This document shows, one piece after another, positions 1 to 6,572 of a DNA stretch of 6,799 nt (its first letter is position 1; each line of letters begins with the position of its first letter). The translations under genes were made by a program, and so were the position numbers. The notes under the pieces are model-generated. The model did not search any database and was not told the DNA's origin. It saw only the letters and a program-made list of their open reading frames with translations. Source of the stretch: Rubripirellula sp. (GTDB taxonomy: Bacteria > Planctomycetota > Planctomycetia > Pirellulales > Pirellulaceae); the NCBI GenBank assembly GCA_029287555.1, contig JARFQX010001056.1:1-6799 (forward strand). Reading direction: 5' to 3'.

Positions 1-222
1 GGCGATCCGCAGTCGATCGTCGATCACGCGCGGCGGCTTGTCTTTCTAAAGGGCGACGATTCGCACGATTACAAATTCAGCTCCGCGGCTCTGGAGGACT
101 ATCGTTCGCTATCGCTGCCGTGGCGCAATCGTTTCCTGGCGGCGTCGTCGTACCAATTGAAGAGTGAAGGGGAACCGACCCGCGGACTTGTCAAACGGAT
201 CCAGGAGGCGATTGCCTCGTAG
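1..222 (+). CDS. Unrecognised protein, C-terminal 73 residues (5' truncated by window edge)
   Basis: Frame 1 is open from the first base to a TAG at 220-222, so only the last 73 residues of a gene starting outside the window are present. The fragment reads as a soluble, mixed-charge segment. It contains a notable aromatic/charged stretch, LKGDDSHDYKFSSAALEDY (about residues 17-35 of the fragment), then LPWRNRFLAASSYQL and a basic helix-like tail ending in IQEAIAS. The in-frame stop, the protein-like composition and the position directly before a hairpin cluster support a real gene end. I have the impression that similar C-termini occur in planctomycete hypothetical proteins, but I cannot name a family or function. 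There is no membrane segment, signal peptide or recognised catalytic motif in the visible part. It is convergent with smc, whose stop lies 153 bases downstream. Confidence 0.65.
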   Translation, partial: GDPQSIVDHARRLVFLKGDDSHDYKFSSAALEDYRSLSLPWRNRFLAASSYQLKSEGEPTRGLVKRIQEAIAS

Positions 223-267
223 CTCCGCGCGTCCACCGTCCGGCACAGCCTGGGCGACAACTGTACC

Positions 268-287
268 TCAGCCTGTCCTCAGGCTGA
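268..287. terminator. Perfect 8-bp hairpin with 4-nt loop, candidate bidirectional terminator
   Basis: TCAGCCTG (268-275), loop TCCT, CAGGCTGA (280-287) is a perfect inverted repeat, 46 bases after the stop of the upstream + gene and about 90 bases past the smc stop on the other strand. A following T-tract is absent on both strands, so a classical intrinsic terminator is not proven. It could instead be a REP-type 3' mRNA-stabilising hairpin. Confidence 0.4.
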
Positions 288-317
288 CACGCAGCAGCTT
301 CGCTGCCGCGATGAAAT

Positions 318-338
318 GCGAGTCTGGGACAGACTCGC
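318..338. terminator. Perfect 9-bp hairpin with 3-nt loop between convergent genes
   Basis: GCGAGTCTG (318-326), loop GGA, CAGACTCGC (330-338) is a perfect inverted repeat in the convergent gap, and the strongest single stem there. It is immediately followed by the 12-bp palindrome CTACAGCTGTAG (339-350). No U-run follows on either strand, so a role in transcript ending is inferred from position only. Confidence 0.45.
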
Positions 339-350
339 CTACAGCTGTAG
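339..350. repeat. 12-bp perfect palindrome CTACAGCTGTAG
   Basis: This perfect dyad abuts the 318-338 hairpin. Its left half, TACAG (340-344), is also complementary to CTGTA at 261-265, so the three hairpins between them (268-287, 294-306, 318-338) could be enclosed in one multi-branched fold. The palindrome is seen directly; the larger fold is inference. Confidence 0.5.
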
Positions 351-374
351 CTCTGCCTGGCCTCAAGCGGTAGC

Positions 375-3300
375 TCAGGCAGCTTCGCCGCCGGTGATTT
401 CTCCGTCGTCACTGACGTCTTCAAAGCGGATCGACACCTGCTTGCTCACGCCCGACTCCTGCATCGTCACGCCGTAGAGCGTGGTGGCCGCAGTCATGGT
501 CTTCTTGCTGTGAGTAACGATGACAAACTTCGAGTGTTCGAGAAACTCGTTCAGGACCGCGACGAATCGACCAATGTTAGCTTCGTCAAACGGCGCGTCC
601 ACTTCGTCGAGCACGCAGAAGGGGCTGGGTCGGTACTTGAAAATCGCCATCAACAGGGCAACCGCGGTCAACGCCTTTTCGCCTCCGGAGAGGAGCGAGT
701 TGCTGAAGCTCGGCTTTCCAGGTGGCGTCGCCACAATCTCCACGCCAGCTTCCAACGGATCGTCGCCTTCTTCAAGGATCAGGTCCGCGTGACCGCCGCC
801 GAATGACTTCCGATACAACTGTTGGAAGTTCAATCGGATCGCTTCGAGCGTATCGAGGAACAACCGTCGCGAATCGGAATTGATGCGGCCGATGATGCGT
901 TGCAGCGAATCCTTTGCAGCGGTCAAGTCCTGGTATTGGCCGTGCAGCTGATCGTACCGCTGCTGAAGCCCCTCGAGTTCTTCGAGCGCCTCCATGTTGA
1001 CGTTACTGGTCTTCTGCAGTTGAGTCCTCAAGTGCGAGATCTCACTTTCCACCGCCTCGCGGTCCTCCGGTGGCTGCCAATCTTCAGGTCGTTCACTTGC
1101 GTGGAGATCAATCTCGTAGTCGTCCCGCAAACGTTCGGCCAACGAATCGCGACGAATCCGCAGATTGTCCCGGCGGGCGGTACTGGCGTGGACCGCTTCG
1201 CTGGCGGCCGCCACATCCTTCATCGCCCGCTCACTGGCCTTCATGATGTCGTGATTGTCGCGGCGCACCTGGGCGGCGTTCCGCGCCAAATCGGCGAGCT
1301 GCTCACCAGCGCGGTCGGTGTCCCACTGCAAGCTTGCAAGACGGCTGGTCGCCTCCAAGACCCGCGCGGTCAACTCCTCCATCCGCTTCCGTCCGTCCGC
1401 CGCAACCTGTCGCACTTCCTCGACCGCCGCTTCCCGTTCATCGTGATCGCGTCGCTGCTGCTCGATCGTGTCGGAAAGAGCCTCGACCTTTTGCTCGGAC
1501 CGCGCGACATCAACGGAAATGGCCATCACACCGCTGGTTGCGGTCTGCAGGGCGGTTTGCGACTCCGAGAGCATCTCCTCGACTTCGGCCGCTTCCATTT
1601 CCAATCGCTCAATCTCCTCGCGTCCACCGGAAATCTGCCCTTCGATCGAGGTGCACTGATGCTTGGCATCGTCTCGTTGTGAGCGGACCGAGATCAGCTC
1701 CTGGTCAATCTCCTCACAACTCAGCTTCTGGGCGTCACGGCGCTGATCGGCGTGTCGGCGTTCTGCTTCGGCCGCCGCGCGTTCGGCAATCAAGTTCCGG
1801 TGTCGCTGTTCCCAGCGCCCCAGCTGGGCCGTCTCTTCCTCCACCGCGGCAGCCAGTCGACTCGTCTCGCGCTCGGCCTCGCCAAGTTGATACTGATAGT
1901 GCTCGATCGACTTGTTGGCACTCGCCAATTCACTCTTGCGGCTGACCAAACCGCCACTGGCCGAGATAGCGGGACCGACAACCGTGGAGCCGTCGTTCTC
2001 GAGCAACTCGCCACCAGCGGTGATAAATCGCAGACCCGCACCGCTGAGTTTGCGTAGTCCCAGCGCCGTCTGGAGAGAATCAACAAGCCAAGTGCTGCTG
2101 AGCAAGTGTCGCACGAGTGGTTCGTAGATCGGATCGCAACGCACCATCCGATCCCCTCGACCGATCACTCCCTTGAGTCCGTCCAGTCGAATCCGATCGC
2201 CCGGTCGACGCCCGGGCAACTCATCGAGTCGAATCAAACCGACACGACCGTTGATCGCTAACTTCCCGCTCAAGATCGCATCCTGCAGTTGGCCACCGGT
2301 AACGATCAGGTATTGGCTCCTCTCGCCCAGCGCAGCGTCGATCAACGGCGCGACTTTGACATCGACTTCAAAGCGTTCCGCCACAATGCCGTGCAAATGC
2401 TGGGCGAGGGGCGAAGCTTGCTCCCCGAGTTGATCCAGGATTCTTCGCACGCCTCCGGAGAGTCCTTCCTGCCGACGATCTAAATCCTCCAGGACACTCA
2501 AGCGCTCGGTCAGTCCCTGCAAACGGACTCGAAGGGCCGAGACCTCCTCGCGACGTCGCTCCAGCGTCCGGCGACTCTCTTGCAACTTGGCGTCAGCCAG
2601 CTCCATCGCCTTGACGACCTCCGCGATCTTCGCCTGAACGGCCTCCACGCGGCGGGCTGCCGCTTCGGCCTGATTGGACGATTCCGCGAGCTGTTCCTTG
2701 GCCGCCTCACCCCGCTTGGTGAGAGCCGTGATCGCGCGGGAGGCTTCGGCCATTCGTTGTTCGCTTCGCTGTCGCTTTGCCTCCAAATCGGCCACCTGGC
2801 GAACCGCGATAAGATGTTGGTGCTGAGTCGCGTCACGCCGACGTCGGACCTCGGCAACCTCTTTCTCGATGGCATCGCGCTGCTGCTGCGCCTCGGCGCT
2901 TCGGGCACGAACCCGGTCCAACTCGTGCTGGTACTCGAGCAAGCGGGCGGCCGCGTTGCGGAGTTCGGCGGCGGCTGATCCGGCCTGTGATTGCAGGAGC
3001 CGCACCCGCCGCAATGACTTGGCGACTCCAGCGCGCAAATCGGCAATCGCGGCCGTGTCTGCGGTGCGGCGACCGGCGAATTCGGCGATGCTCTGCAACC
3101 ATTCGCTGCGGCGTTGCTCCACTCCCTGCGCTTCTTCGGCAATCGCCTGCAACTGCTGGTCGGCCGCCTGTCGAGCGGCCGTCATCTCTTCACGCAGCTT
3201 CTGCAAATCCTGGTGTCTGGCAAGGGCGGCGGCGAGTTCCCTTTCACAGGCTTCCAGATCGCCGCTCAGCTCATCCCAGTCGGCCCAGGCGACCTGCAAG

Positions 3301-3974
3301 CGAAGGTCCTTCAACCGTTGACTTGCCTGCCGGTACCGCTCCGCTTTATTCGCTTGACTGCGAATGCTCTTGAGGCGTGATCCCACCTCATCGACGATGT
3401 CACCGAGCCGAGTCAGGTTGGACTGGACCCGCGCGAGCCGCCGCTCGGCTTCGACCTTTTTCGCCTTGAATCGGCTGATCCCGGCCGCCTCTTCGAAGAT
3501 CGCACGGCGGTCCTTCGCGTTGGCCTGCAACATCCGATCGACCTTACCCTGTTCGATCAAACTGTAGGCGTCGATCCCGATACCGGTCCCCCGCACCAAG
3601 TCTTTCACGTCCTTCAAGCGGACCGCCTGGTTGTTGATCAGGTACTCGCCTTCACCGCTGCGGTAGACCCGGCGAGTGACGTGCACGTCGGGCGCATCGA
3701 TCGGAAGCGCCCCGGACGAATTGTCGAAGATGATCGTGGCTTCGGCCGCTCCCGCCGGGCTCCGCGTCTGGGAGCCTTTGAAGATCACGTCCGACATCTC
3801 CTTGCCGCGGAGACTTTTGGCGCTCTGCGAACCCAAGACCCACTTGATCGCGTCGACGATGTTGGACTTGCCCGAGCCGTTGGGGCCGACCACGACCGTG
3901 ATGCCGTCGGGGAACTCGAAGCGAGTCCGATCCGCGAAACTCTTGAAACCGGCCAGCTCGAGTGCTTTTAGCAT
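375..3974 (-). CDS. smc: Chromosome segregation ATPase SMC
   Basis: A complete bacterial SMC of 1199 residues, close to the roughly 1190 usual for the family. SMC dimers with ScpA/ScpB entrap and compact the chromosome behind the replication origin. The N-terminal ATPase half shows the GFKSF opening, Walker A GPNGSGKS (30-37), the Q-loop in LIEQGKV (Q142) and the RRAIFEEAAGISRFK block (156-170). A long charged coiled coil follows to about 505, then a hinge (about 505-685) ending with a conserved-type SASGGLVSRKSEL. The returning coiled coil runs to about 1020. The C-terminal half carries the signature LSGGEKALTAVALL (from 1095), Walker B and D-loop FCVLDEVDAPFDEAN (catalytic E1124) and the switch histidine in VTHSKK (H1155). 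All catalytic elements are intact. The start at 3974 is chosen because family homology begins exactly there; the frame stays open 100 codons upstream, but that part is unlike SMC. No Shine-Dalgarno is visible: the bases before the ATG are pyrimidine-rich. The last codons overlap an intergenic repeat. Confidence 0.97.
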   Translation of the reverse strand: MLKALELAGFKSFADRTRFEFPDGITVVVGPNGSGKSNIVDAIKWVLGSQSAKSLRGKEMSDVIFKGSQTRSPAGAAEATIIFDNSSGALPIDAPDVHVTRRVYRSGEGEYLINNQAVRLKDVKDLVRGTGIGIDAYSLIEQGKVDRMLQANAKDRRAIFEEAAGISRFKAKKVEAERRLARVQSNLTRLGDIVDEVGSRLKSIRSQANKAERYRQASQRLKDLRLQVAWADWDELSGDLEACERELAAALARHQDLQKLREEMTAARQAADQQLQAIAEEAQGVEQRRSEWLQSIAEFAGRRTADTAAIADLRAGVAKSLRRVRLLQSQAGSAAAELRNAAARLLEYQHELDRVRARSAEAQQQRDAIEKEVAEVRRRRDATQHQHLIAVRQVADLEAKRQRSEQRMAEASRAITALTKRGEAAKEQLAESSNQAEAAARRVEAVQAKIAEVVKAMELADAKLQESRRTLERRREEVSALRVRLQGLTERLSVLEDLDRRQEGLSGGVRRILDQLGEQASPLAQHLHGIVAERFEVDVKVAPLIDAALGERSQYLIVTGGQLQDAILSGKLAINGRVGLIRLDELPGRRPGDRIRLDGLKGVIGRGDRMVRCDPIYEPLVRHLLSSTWLVDSLQTALGLRKLSGAGLRFITAGGELLENDGSTVVGPAISASGGLVSRKSELASANKSIEHYQYQLGEAERETSRLAAAVEEETAQLGRWEQRHRNLIAERAAAEAERRHADQRRDAQKLSCEEIDQELISVRSQRDDAKHQCTSIEGQISGGREEIERLEMEAAEVEEMLSESQTALQTATSGVMAISVDVARSEQKVEALSDTIEQQRRDHDEREAAVEEVRQVAADGRKRMEELTARVLEATSRLASLQWDTDRAGEQLADLARNAAQVRRDNHDIMKASERAMKDVAAASEAVHASTARRDNLRIRRDSLAERLRDDYEIDLHASERPEDWQPPEDREAVESEISHLRTQLQKTSNVNMEALEELEGLQQRYDQLHGQYQDLTAAKDSLQRIIGRINSDSRRLFLDTLEAIRLNFQQLYRKSFGGGHADLILEEGDDPLEAGVEIVATPPGKPSFSNSLLSGGEKALTAVALLMAIFKYRPSPFCVLDEVDAPFDEANIGRFVAVLNEFLEHSKFVIVTHSKKTMTAATTLYGVTMQESGVSKQVSIRFEDVSDDGEITGGEAA

Positions 3975-4025
3975 GCGGAGGAGGGAGTAAGAATCGGTTC
4001 CAGAATTTGCTCGAAAAAACGGGTT

Positions 4026-4035
4026 TTCACGTGAA
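4026..4035. promoter_or_regulatory. Perfect 10-bp palindrome TTCACGTGAA, possible operator
   Basis: This dyad lies 51 bases upstream of the smc start and about 217 bases upstream of the TIGR03032 start, in the AT-rich core of the divergent region. That is a typical place for a transcription-factor site. A 10-bp palindrome can also occur by chance, and no second copy was seen in the window. Confidence 0.25.
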
Positions 4036-4187
4036 TTACAGGTTAGATAAAACGATTGCCCCGGCCTAGCTCTGTTTTGATCTCCGTCGGGGCTTTCTAA
4101 TTCACGCCACCGCGGGCATGGCTCGAAGCTCAAGATCACCCAGATTGGCGGATCCGCGGGCACTAGGCGATTTAGAGGAATTTTGCG

Positions 4188-4218
4188 GCCGAACGCACCC
4201 CGGCCGCCCCCGTTCGGC
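4188..4218 (+). other. GC-rich 8-bp hairpin in the leader of the TIGR03032 gene
   Basis: GCCGAACG (4188-4195) and CGTTCGGC (4211-4218) form a perfect stem around a 15-base C-rich loop, ending 34 bases before the chosen ATG at 4253. It would be transcribed in the 5' leader if the promoter is near 4030-4060. No U-tract follows, so it is not a clear terminator, and no known riboswitch is recognised. Confidence 0.35.
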
Positions 4219-4237
4219 GCGGGAGAGACTCCCACCC

Positions 4238-4242
4238 AAGGA
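4238..4242 (+). promoter_or_regulatory. Shine-Dalgarno-like AAGGA before the TIGR03032 gene
   Basis: AAGGA ends 10 bases before the ATG at 4253. This supports that start over the longer open frame beginning at 4118, whose extra residues are low-complexity and Arg/Pro-rich. Confidence 0.4.
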
Positions 4243-4252
4243 TTGTGGCCTG

Positions 4253-5347
4253 ATGTCTGAAAACCCTCCCGCAACGCCGGCTCCCTCGGATGAGCCGCTG
4301 CGTAGTGTCCACACGTCGAACTTTCCCGAGATCCTCGAACAACTAGGGATCTCGTTGCTGGTAACGACCTACCAGGCGGGACGTTTGGTCATGCTTCGAG
4401 CGCACGGCGGTGTCCTGAACACACACTTTCGGAGCTTTGACAAACCGATGGGGTTGGCCGTTTCCGCAAACCGCCTTGCGATCGGCGCGGGGACGAGCAT
4501 CTGGGAGTTCCATAACCTGCCCGCGGTCTGCGAAAAACTCGAAACCAGCGAATCGTCCGAGGGCGAGCCCCGCCACGACGCCTGTTTTCTTCCTCGCACG
4601 ACGCACTGGACCGGAGATGTGCAGATTCACGAGATGGCTTGGATCGGTGAGGGTGCCTCGGCCGAGCTGTGGTTTGTCAACACTCGGTTTTCTTGTCTCG
4701 CCCGGCGCAGCAACCTTTACAACTTTGAACCGGTTTGGCGACCGTTTTTTCTCGATCGCTACGAGCCGACGGATTGTTGCCACCTCAACGGACTCGGATT
4801 ACGAGACGGACGTCCGGGATGCGTGACGGCCTTAGGCGCGACCGACCAACCGGCCGGTTGGCGCGCGAACAAACAGGACGGCGGAGTCGTGATCGAAGTC
4901 GAAAGTAATCGCGTGATCGGTGGTGGGCTGTCGATGCCCCACTCGCCGCGATGGCACCACGACCGATGGTGGCTGCTCGAATCGGGTACGGGAAGCCTCG
5001 GCTACCTGGATGCTTCGGGCGGGCGTTACGAGCGAGTCTGTTCGCTCAGTGGATTCACTCGCGGTTTGGCGTTTGCCGGTCCCTTGGCATTCGTGGGCCT
5101 GTCGCAGGTGCGCGAGTCGGCCGTGTTCGGTGGCGTTCCGATTGCCGAGCGGGCCCTGGAGGAGCGATCTTGCGGGGTCTGGGTGGTCCACGTCGAAACG
5201 GGTCAAACGGTGGCGTTTGTCCGCTTCGAAGAGGCGGTCCAGGAGATTTTCGCGGTGGAAGTTCTGCCGGCCCGTTATCCCGAGCTGGTCAATGACGATC
5301 CGCAACTGTTGGCCGGGTCCTTTGAGCTTCCCGACACCGCCCTCTAA
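4253..5347 (+). CDS. TIGR03032/DUF4915-family protein of unknown function
   Basis: A complete 364-residue cytoplasmic-type protein with no signal peptide or membrane helix. From memory of the family, the residue blocks are characteristic: an N-terminal NFPEILEQLGISLLVTTYQAG (23-43), KPMGLAV (64-70), HD (108-109), GDVQIHEMAW (121-130), WFVNTRFSCL (140-149), CCHLNGL (175-181), GWR (202-204), SMPHSPR (227-233), LLESGTG (241-247), GFTRGLAF (267-274), VGLS (281-284), CGVWVV (307-312) and EAVQEIF (327-333). Repeated short beta-strand-like segments suggest a propeller-like fold, which is inference. Several His residues sit in the most conserved-looking blocks (H108, H126, H177, H230), so metal or ligand binding is possible but unproven. 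The start is set by the AAGGA and by where family-like sequence begins. It is divergent from smc and followed on the same strand, after 119 bases, by a voltage-sensor protein. No biochemical role is known to me. Confidence 0.85.
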   Translation: MSENPPATPAPSDEPLRSVHTSNFPEILEQLGISLLVTTYQAGRLVMLRAHGGVLNTHFRSFDKPMGLAVSANRLAIGAGTSIWEFHNLPAVCEKLETSESSEGEPRHDACFLPRTTHWTGDVQIHEMAWIGEGASAELWFVNTRFSCLARRSNLYNFEPVWRPFFLDRYEPTDCCHLNGLGLRDGRPGCVTALGATDQPAGWRANKQDGGVVIEVESNRVIGGGLSMPHSPRWHHDRWWLLESGTGSLGYLDASGGRYERVCSLSGFTRGLAFAGPLAFVGLSQVRESAVFGGVPIAERALEERSCGVWVVHVETGQTVAFVRFEEAVQEIFAVEVLPARYPELVNDDPQLLAGSFELPDTAL

Positions 5348-5454
5348 ACTGGTAGGAATTGAAAACTGGTCCAAACGTCGCCCCGTGATCTCTCGTCTTT
5401 GGCCTGTAGTGGTATGTGTTGCTCCAAGAGGACGACAGACGATGGCCCAGAGAC

Positions 5455-5460
5455 GAAGGA
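5455..5460 (+). promoter_or_regulatory. Shine-Dalgarno GAAGGA deciding the start of the membrane protein
   Basis: GAAGGA lies 6 bases before the ATG at 5467. It supports this start over the GTG at 5416, which would add 17 mostly charged residues before the first membrane helix. Confidence 0.6.
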
Positions 5461-5466
5461 CGATCG

Positions 5467-6462
5467 ATGCATGAGTTGACGCGGCGGATTGCGGCCCGCT
5501 CGGCACCGCTGATGTTCGCGTTATCGCTGACCTTCCTGATTTGCCAGGCCGTGCTGGTGGTGGTCTTGTTCGACGTGCCAAGCCTCGCCGAAAATGCCGA
5601 GGCGATCGTTGAACAAGGTGGCAAGGTGTCAACGCGACTGCGGAAGGTGCTTGCCGGCGAGTTGGTCGATCGGCGGATTCCGCAGGTCGCGATCCTGCTG
5701 ATCAAATTAATCTGGCCCATCGTGGCCTTGGAGTCTTTGTTCCACTGGCTGACCCGCCCTTGGAATCGCGATTACCAACGCTACCACTTCTTCGGGCTCC
5801 TCTTTTGCCTCTGTCCATCGTTTCGGATTTGTGCCCGCAGCCCCGAGATGGGACATCGGATCTGGTTGCCCGGGCTCGGTTGGCGTCAAGTCAACAAGCG
5901 ATTGCGTCGCCGGCTGGAACGTTATTTCAGCGTGCCGATGATTTTCATTGCCTTGATGATCATGCCGGTACTCGTGGTCGAGTTCTTCATGAAAGCCCAG
6001 GTGGTCGAATACGCCTGGTTGAGGATGGCGTTGCACGTTGGCACGGGCATCATCTGGTTTGCTTTCGCGTTCGAGTTCCTCCTGATGGTCTCGGTCGCCA
6101 AGAAGAAATTGGACTACTGCAAGACTCACTGGCTCGATGTCGCCATCATCGCCCTGCCCTTGTTTTCTTTCCTGCGGTCACTCCGAGTGCTGCGGGCATC
6201 CCAGGTGGCAAAGATGGCTCGCGTCTACCGGATTCGGGGCACGGCGGTGCGCGTATTGCGAGGTCTGATCCTACTGGAGTTCTTCCATCGATTGCCCGGA
6301 AACGACTTGGATCGTCGAATCGATAGGCTCGATCGACAACTCAACGAGGTCGAAGCGGAAGCGAAGGCGATCCGCCGACAGATCGCGCGGCTGAAGCGAC
6401 AACAACAAACCCAGGATAGTGAAGAGTCCGGGGGGGCGGAGGCCATGGCGAGGGGCGAGTAG
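5467..6462 (+). CDS. Membrane protein with voltage-sensor domain (S1-S4), no pore, C-terminal coiled coil
   Basis: A 331-residue inner-membrane protein. Two N-terminal hydrophobic helices (about 13-36 and 72-94) are joined by a charged loop. A further hydrophobic stretch lies at 107-118 before a basic segment (140-152). Then comes a four-helix voltage-sensor-like unit: S1 about 156-174 with E172; S2 about 187-210 with IIWFAFAFEF, giving the F200-x-x-E203 charge-transfer pair; S3 222-233 with D224; and S4 with R237, R240, R243, Q246, K249, R252 and R255, basic or polar at every third position. This matches the Ion_trans/Kv voltage-sensor pattern (compare Shaker FTFE). No S5, pore loop or S6 and no TxGYG filter follows. 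Instead residues 281-309 form a clean heptad coiled coil (L281, I285, L288, L292, V295, A299, I302, I306, L309). It may be a voltage-responsive protein or a proton-channel-like VSD, but conduction is unproven. It lies 119 bases after the TIGR03032 gene. Its last codons (MARGE) fall in an intergenic GCGAG repeat. Confidence 0.8.
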   Translation: MHELTRRIAARSAPLMFALSLTFLICQAVLVVVLFDVPSLAENAEAIVEQGGKVSTRLRKVLAGELVDRRIPQVAILLIKLIWPIVALESLFHWLTRPWNRDYQRYHFFGLLFCLCPSFRICARSPEMGHRIWLPGLGWRQVNKRLRRRLERYFSVPMIFIALMIMPVLVVEFFMKAQVVEYAWLRMALHVGTGIIWFAFAFEFLLMVSVAKKKLDYCKTHWLDVAIIALPLFSFLRSLRVLRASQVAKMARVYRIRGTAVRVLRGLILLEFFHRLPGNDLDRRIDRLDRQLNEVEAEAKAIRRQIARLKRQQQTQDSEESGGAEAMARGE

Positions 6463-6478
6463 CGAGAGGCGAGTAGCG
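6448..6478 (+). repeat. GCGAG-type short direct repeats overlapping the stop of the membrane-protein gene
   Basis: The stretch is built from GCGAG words: GGCGAGTAGCG occurs twice, at 6455-6465 and 6469-6479 by eye. GCGAGGGGCGAG (6448-6459) recurs identically at 6730-6741 on the far side of the composite inverted repeat. The gene's TAG (6460-6462) is itself part of the repeat word. It appears to be a low-complexity intergenic repeat that has supplied the gene's terminus. Confidence 0.5.
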
Positions 6479-6525
6479 GAGGGTGTCCGGAAATTCGGTG
6501 GCGGGAGACGCTGACATTTCAACGT

Positions 6526-6565
6526 GTAGGCCGGCATCAAGGAGCGCAGCGACGCCGATCCGGCA
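6526..6565 (+). repeat. REP-like palindrome, left copy
   Basis: It begins GTAGGCCGGCATCAAG and ends GCCGATCCGGCA. The outer arms GCCGG-C-ATC (6530-6538) and GATCCGGC (6557-6564) pair with a single bulged C, leaving an 18-base loop containing GCGCAGCG. The opening and closing words are shared with the inverted right copy, so this is a defined repeat family. I believe similar GTAGGCCGG...CCGGC elements are common in Pirellulaceae genomes, but that is memory, not shown here. Confidence 0.6.
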
Positions 6566-6572
6566 ATCTTTC

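Larger units (their letters stand above)
261..393. repeat. Two degenerate direct copies of a ~48-bp hairpin-bearing repeat
   Basis: The stretch from CTGTACCTCAGCCTG (261-275) to about 308 is repeated, with substitutions and roughly one indel, from CTGTAGCTCTGCCTG (345-359) to about 393. Both copies end in a similar GCAGCTTCG(C/T)(C/T)GCCG string. The second copy crosses the smc stop codon (complement of 375-377) and supplies its last codons (GGEAA). Between the copies lie a 9-bp perfect hairpin and a 12-bp palindrome. This looks like a dispersed intergenic REP-type element rather than chance. The family name and genome copy number are not known from this window. Confidence 0.55.
3975..4252. 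promoter_or_regulatory. Divergent promoter/leader region between smc and the TIGR03032 gene
   Basis: These 278 bases separate two divergent start codons and must hold both promoters. The part at about 4010-4110 is visibly more AT-rich than its surroundings. It contains the perfect 10-bp palindrome TTCACGTGAA (4026-4035), a plausible operator or dyad. No convincing -35/-10 pair with 16-18-base spacing was found on either strand. The only weak candidate on + is TTTTCA (4024-4029) with GATAAA (4046-4051), spacing 16. The + strand leader also carries the GC-rich hairpin listed separately. Confidence 0.4.

Noticed and set aside
164..373. Open frame across the end of the first gene and the hairpin cluster
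   Set aside because: It overlaps the real gene end out of frame and is mostly made of palindromic repeat sequence.
822..1682. Long open frame antisense to smc (286 codons) and other antisense frames up to 3990
   Set aside because: They mirror the GC-rich coiled-coil coding strand, show no recognisable protein family, and have composition typical of shadow frames.
4058..4093. GCCCCG/CGGGGC hairpin followed by TTTCT as a terminator or attenuator
   Set aside because: Only 6 bp of stem around a 24-base loop and a broken T-run: too weak to call.
4118..4252. 45-residue N-terminal extension of the TIGR03032 protein
   Set aside because: The sequence is Arg/Pro-rich and unlike the family, and the start at 4253 has an AAGGA and fits family length.
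3975..4274. 100-residue N-terminal extension of SMC on the minus strand
   Set aside because: The frame is open, but SMC homology begins exactly at MLKALELAGFKSF. The extension is Pro/Arg/Gly-rich and overlaps the divergent gene's start.
5416..5466. Upstream GTG start for the membrane protein
   Set aside because: GAAGGA sits 6 bases before the ATG at 5467, and the extra 17 residues are charged and precede the first helix without purpose.
5348..5466. Promoter for the membrane-protein gene in the 119-base gap
   Set aside because: A TTGAAA occurs at 5359-5364 but no acceptable -10 box lies 16-18 bases downstream, so co-transcription with the preceding gene is equally possible.
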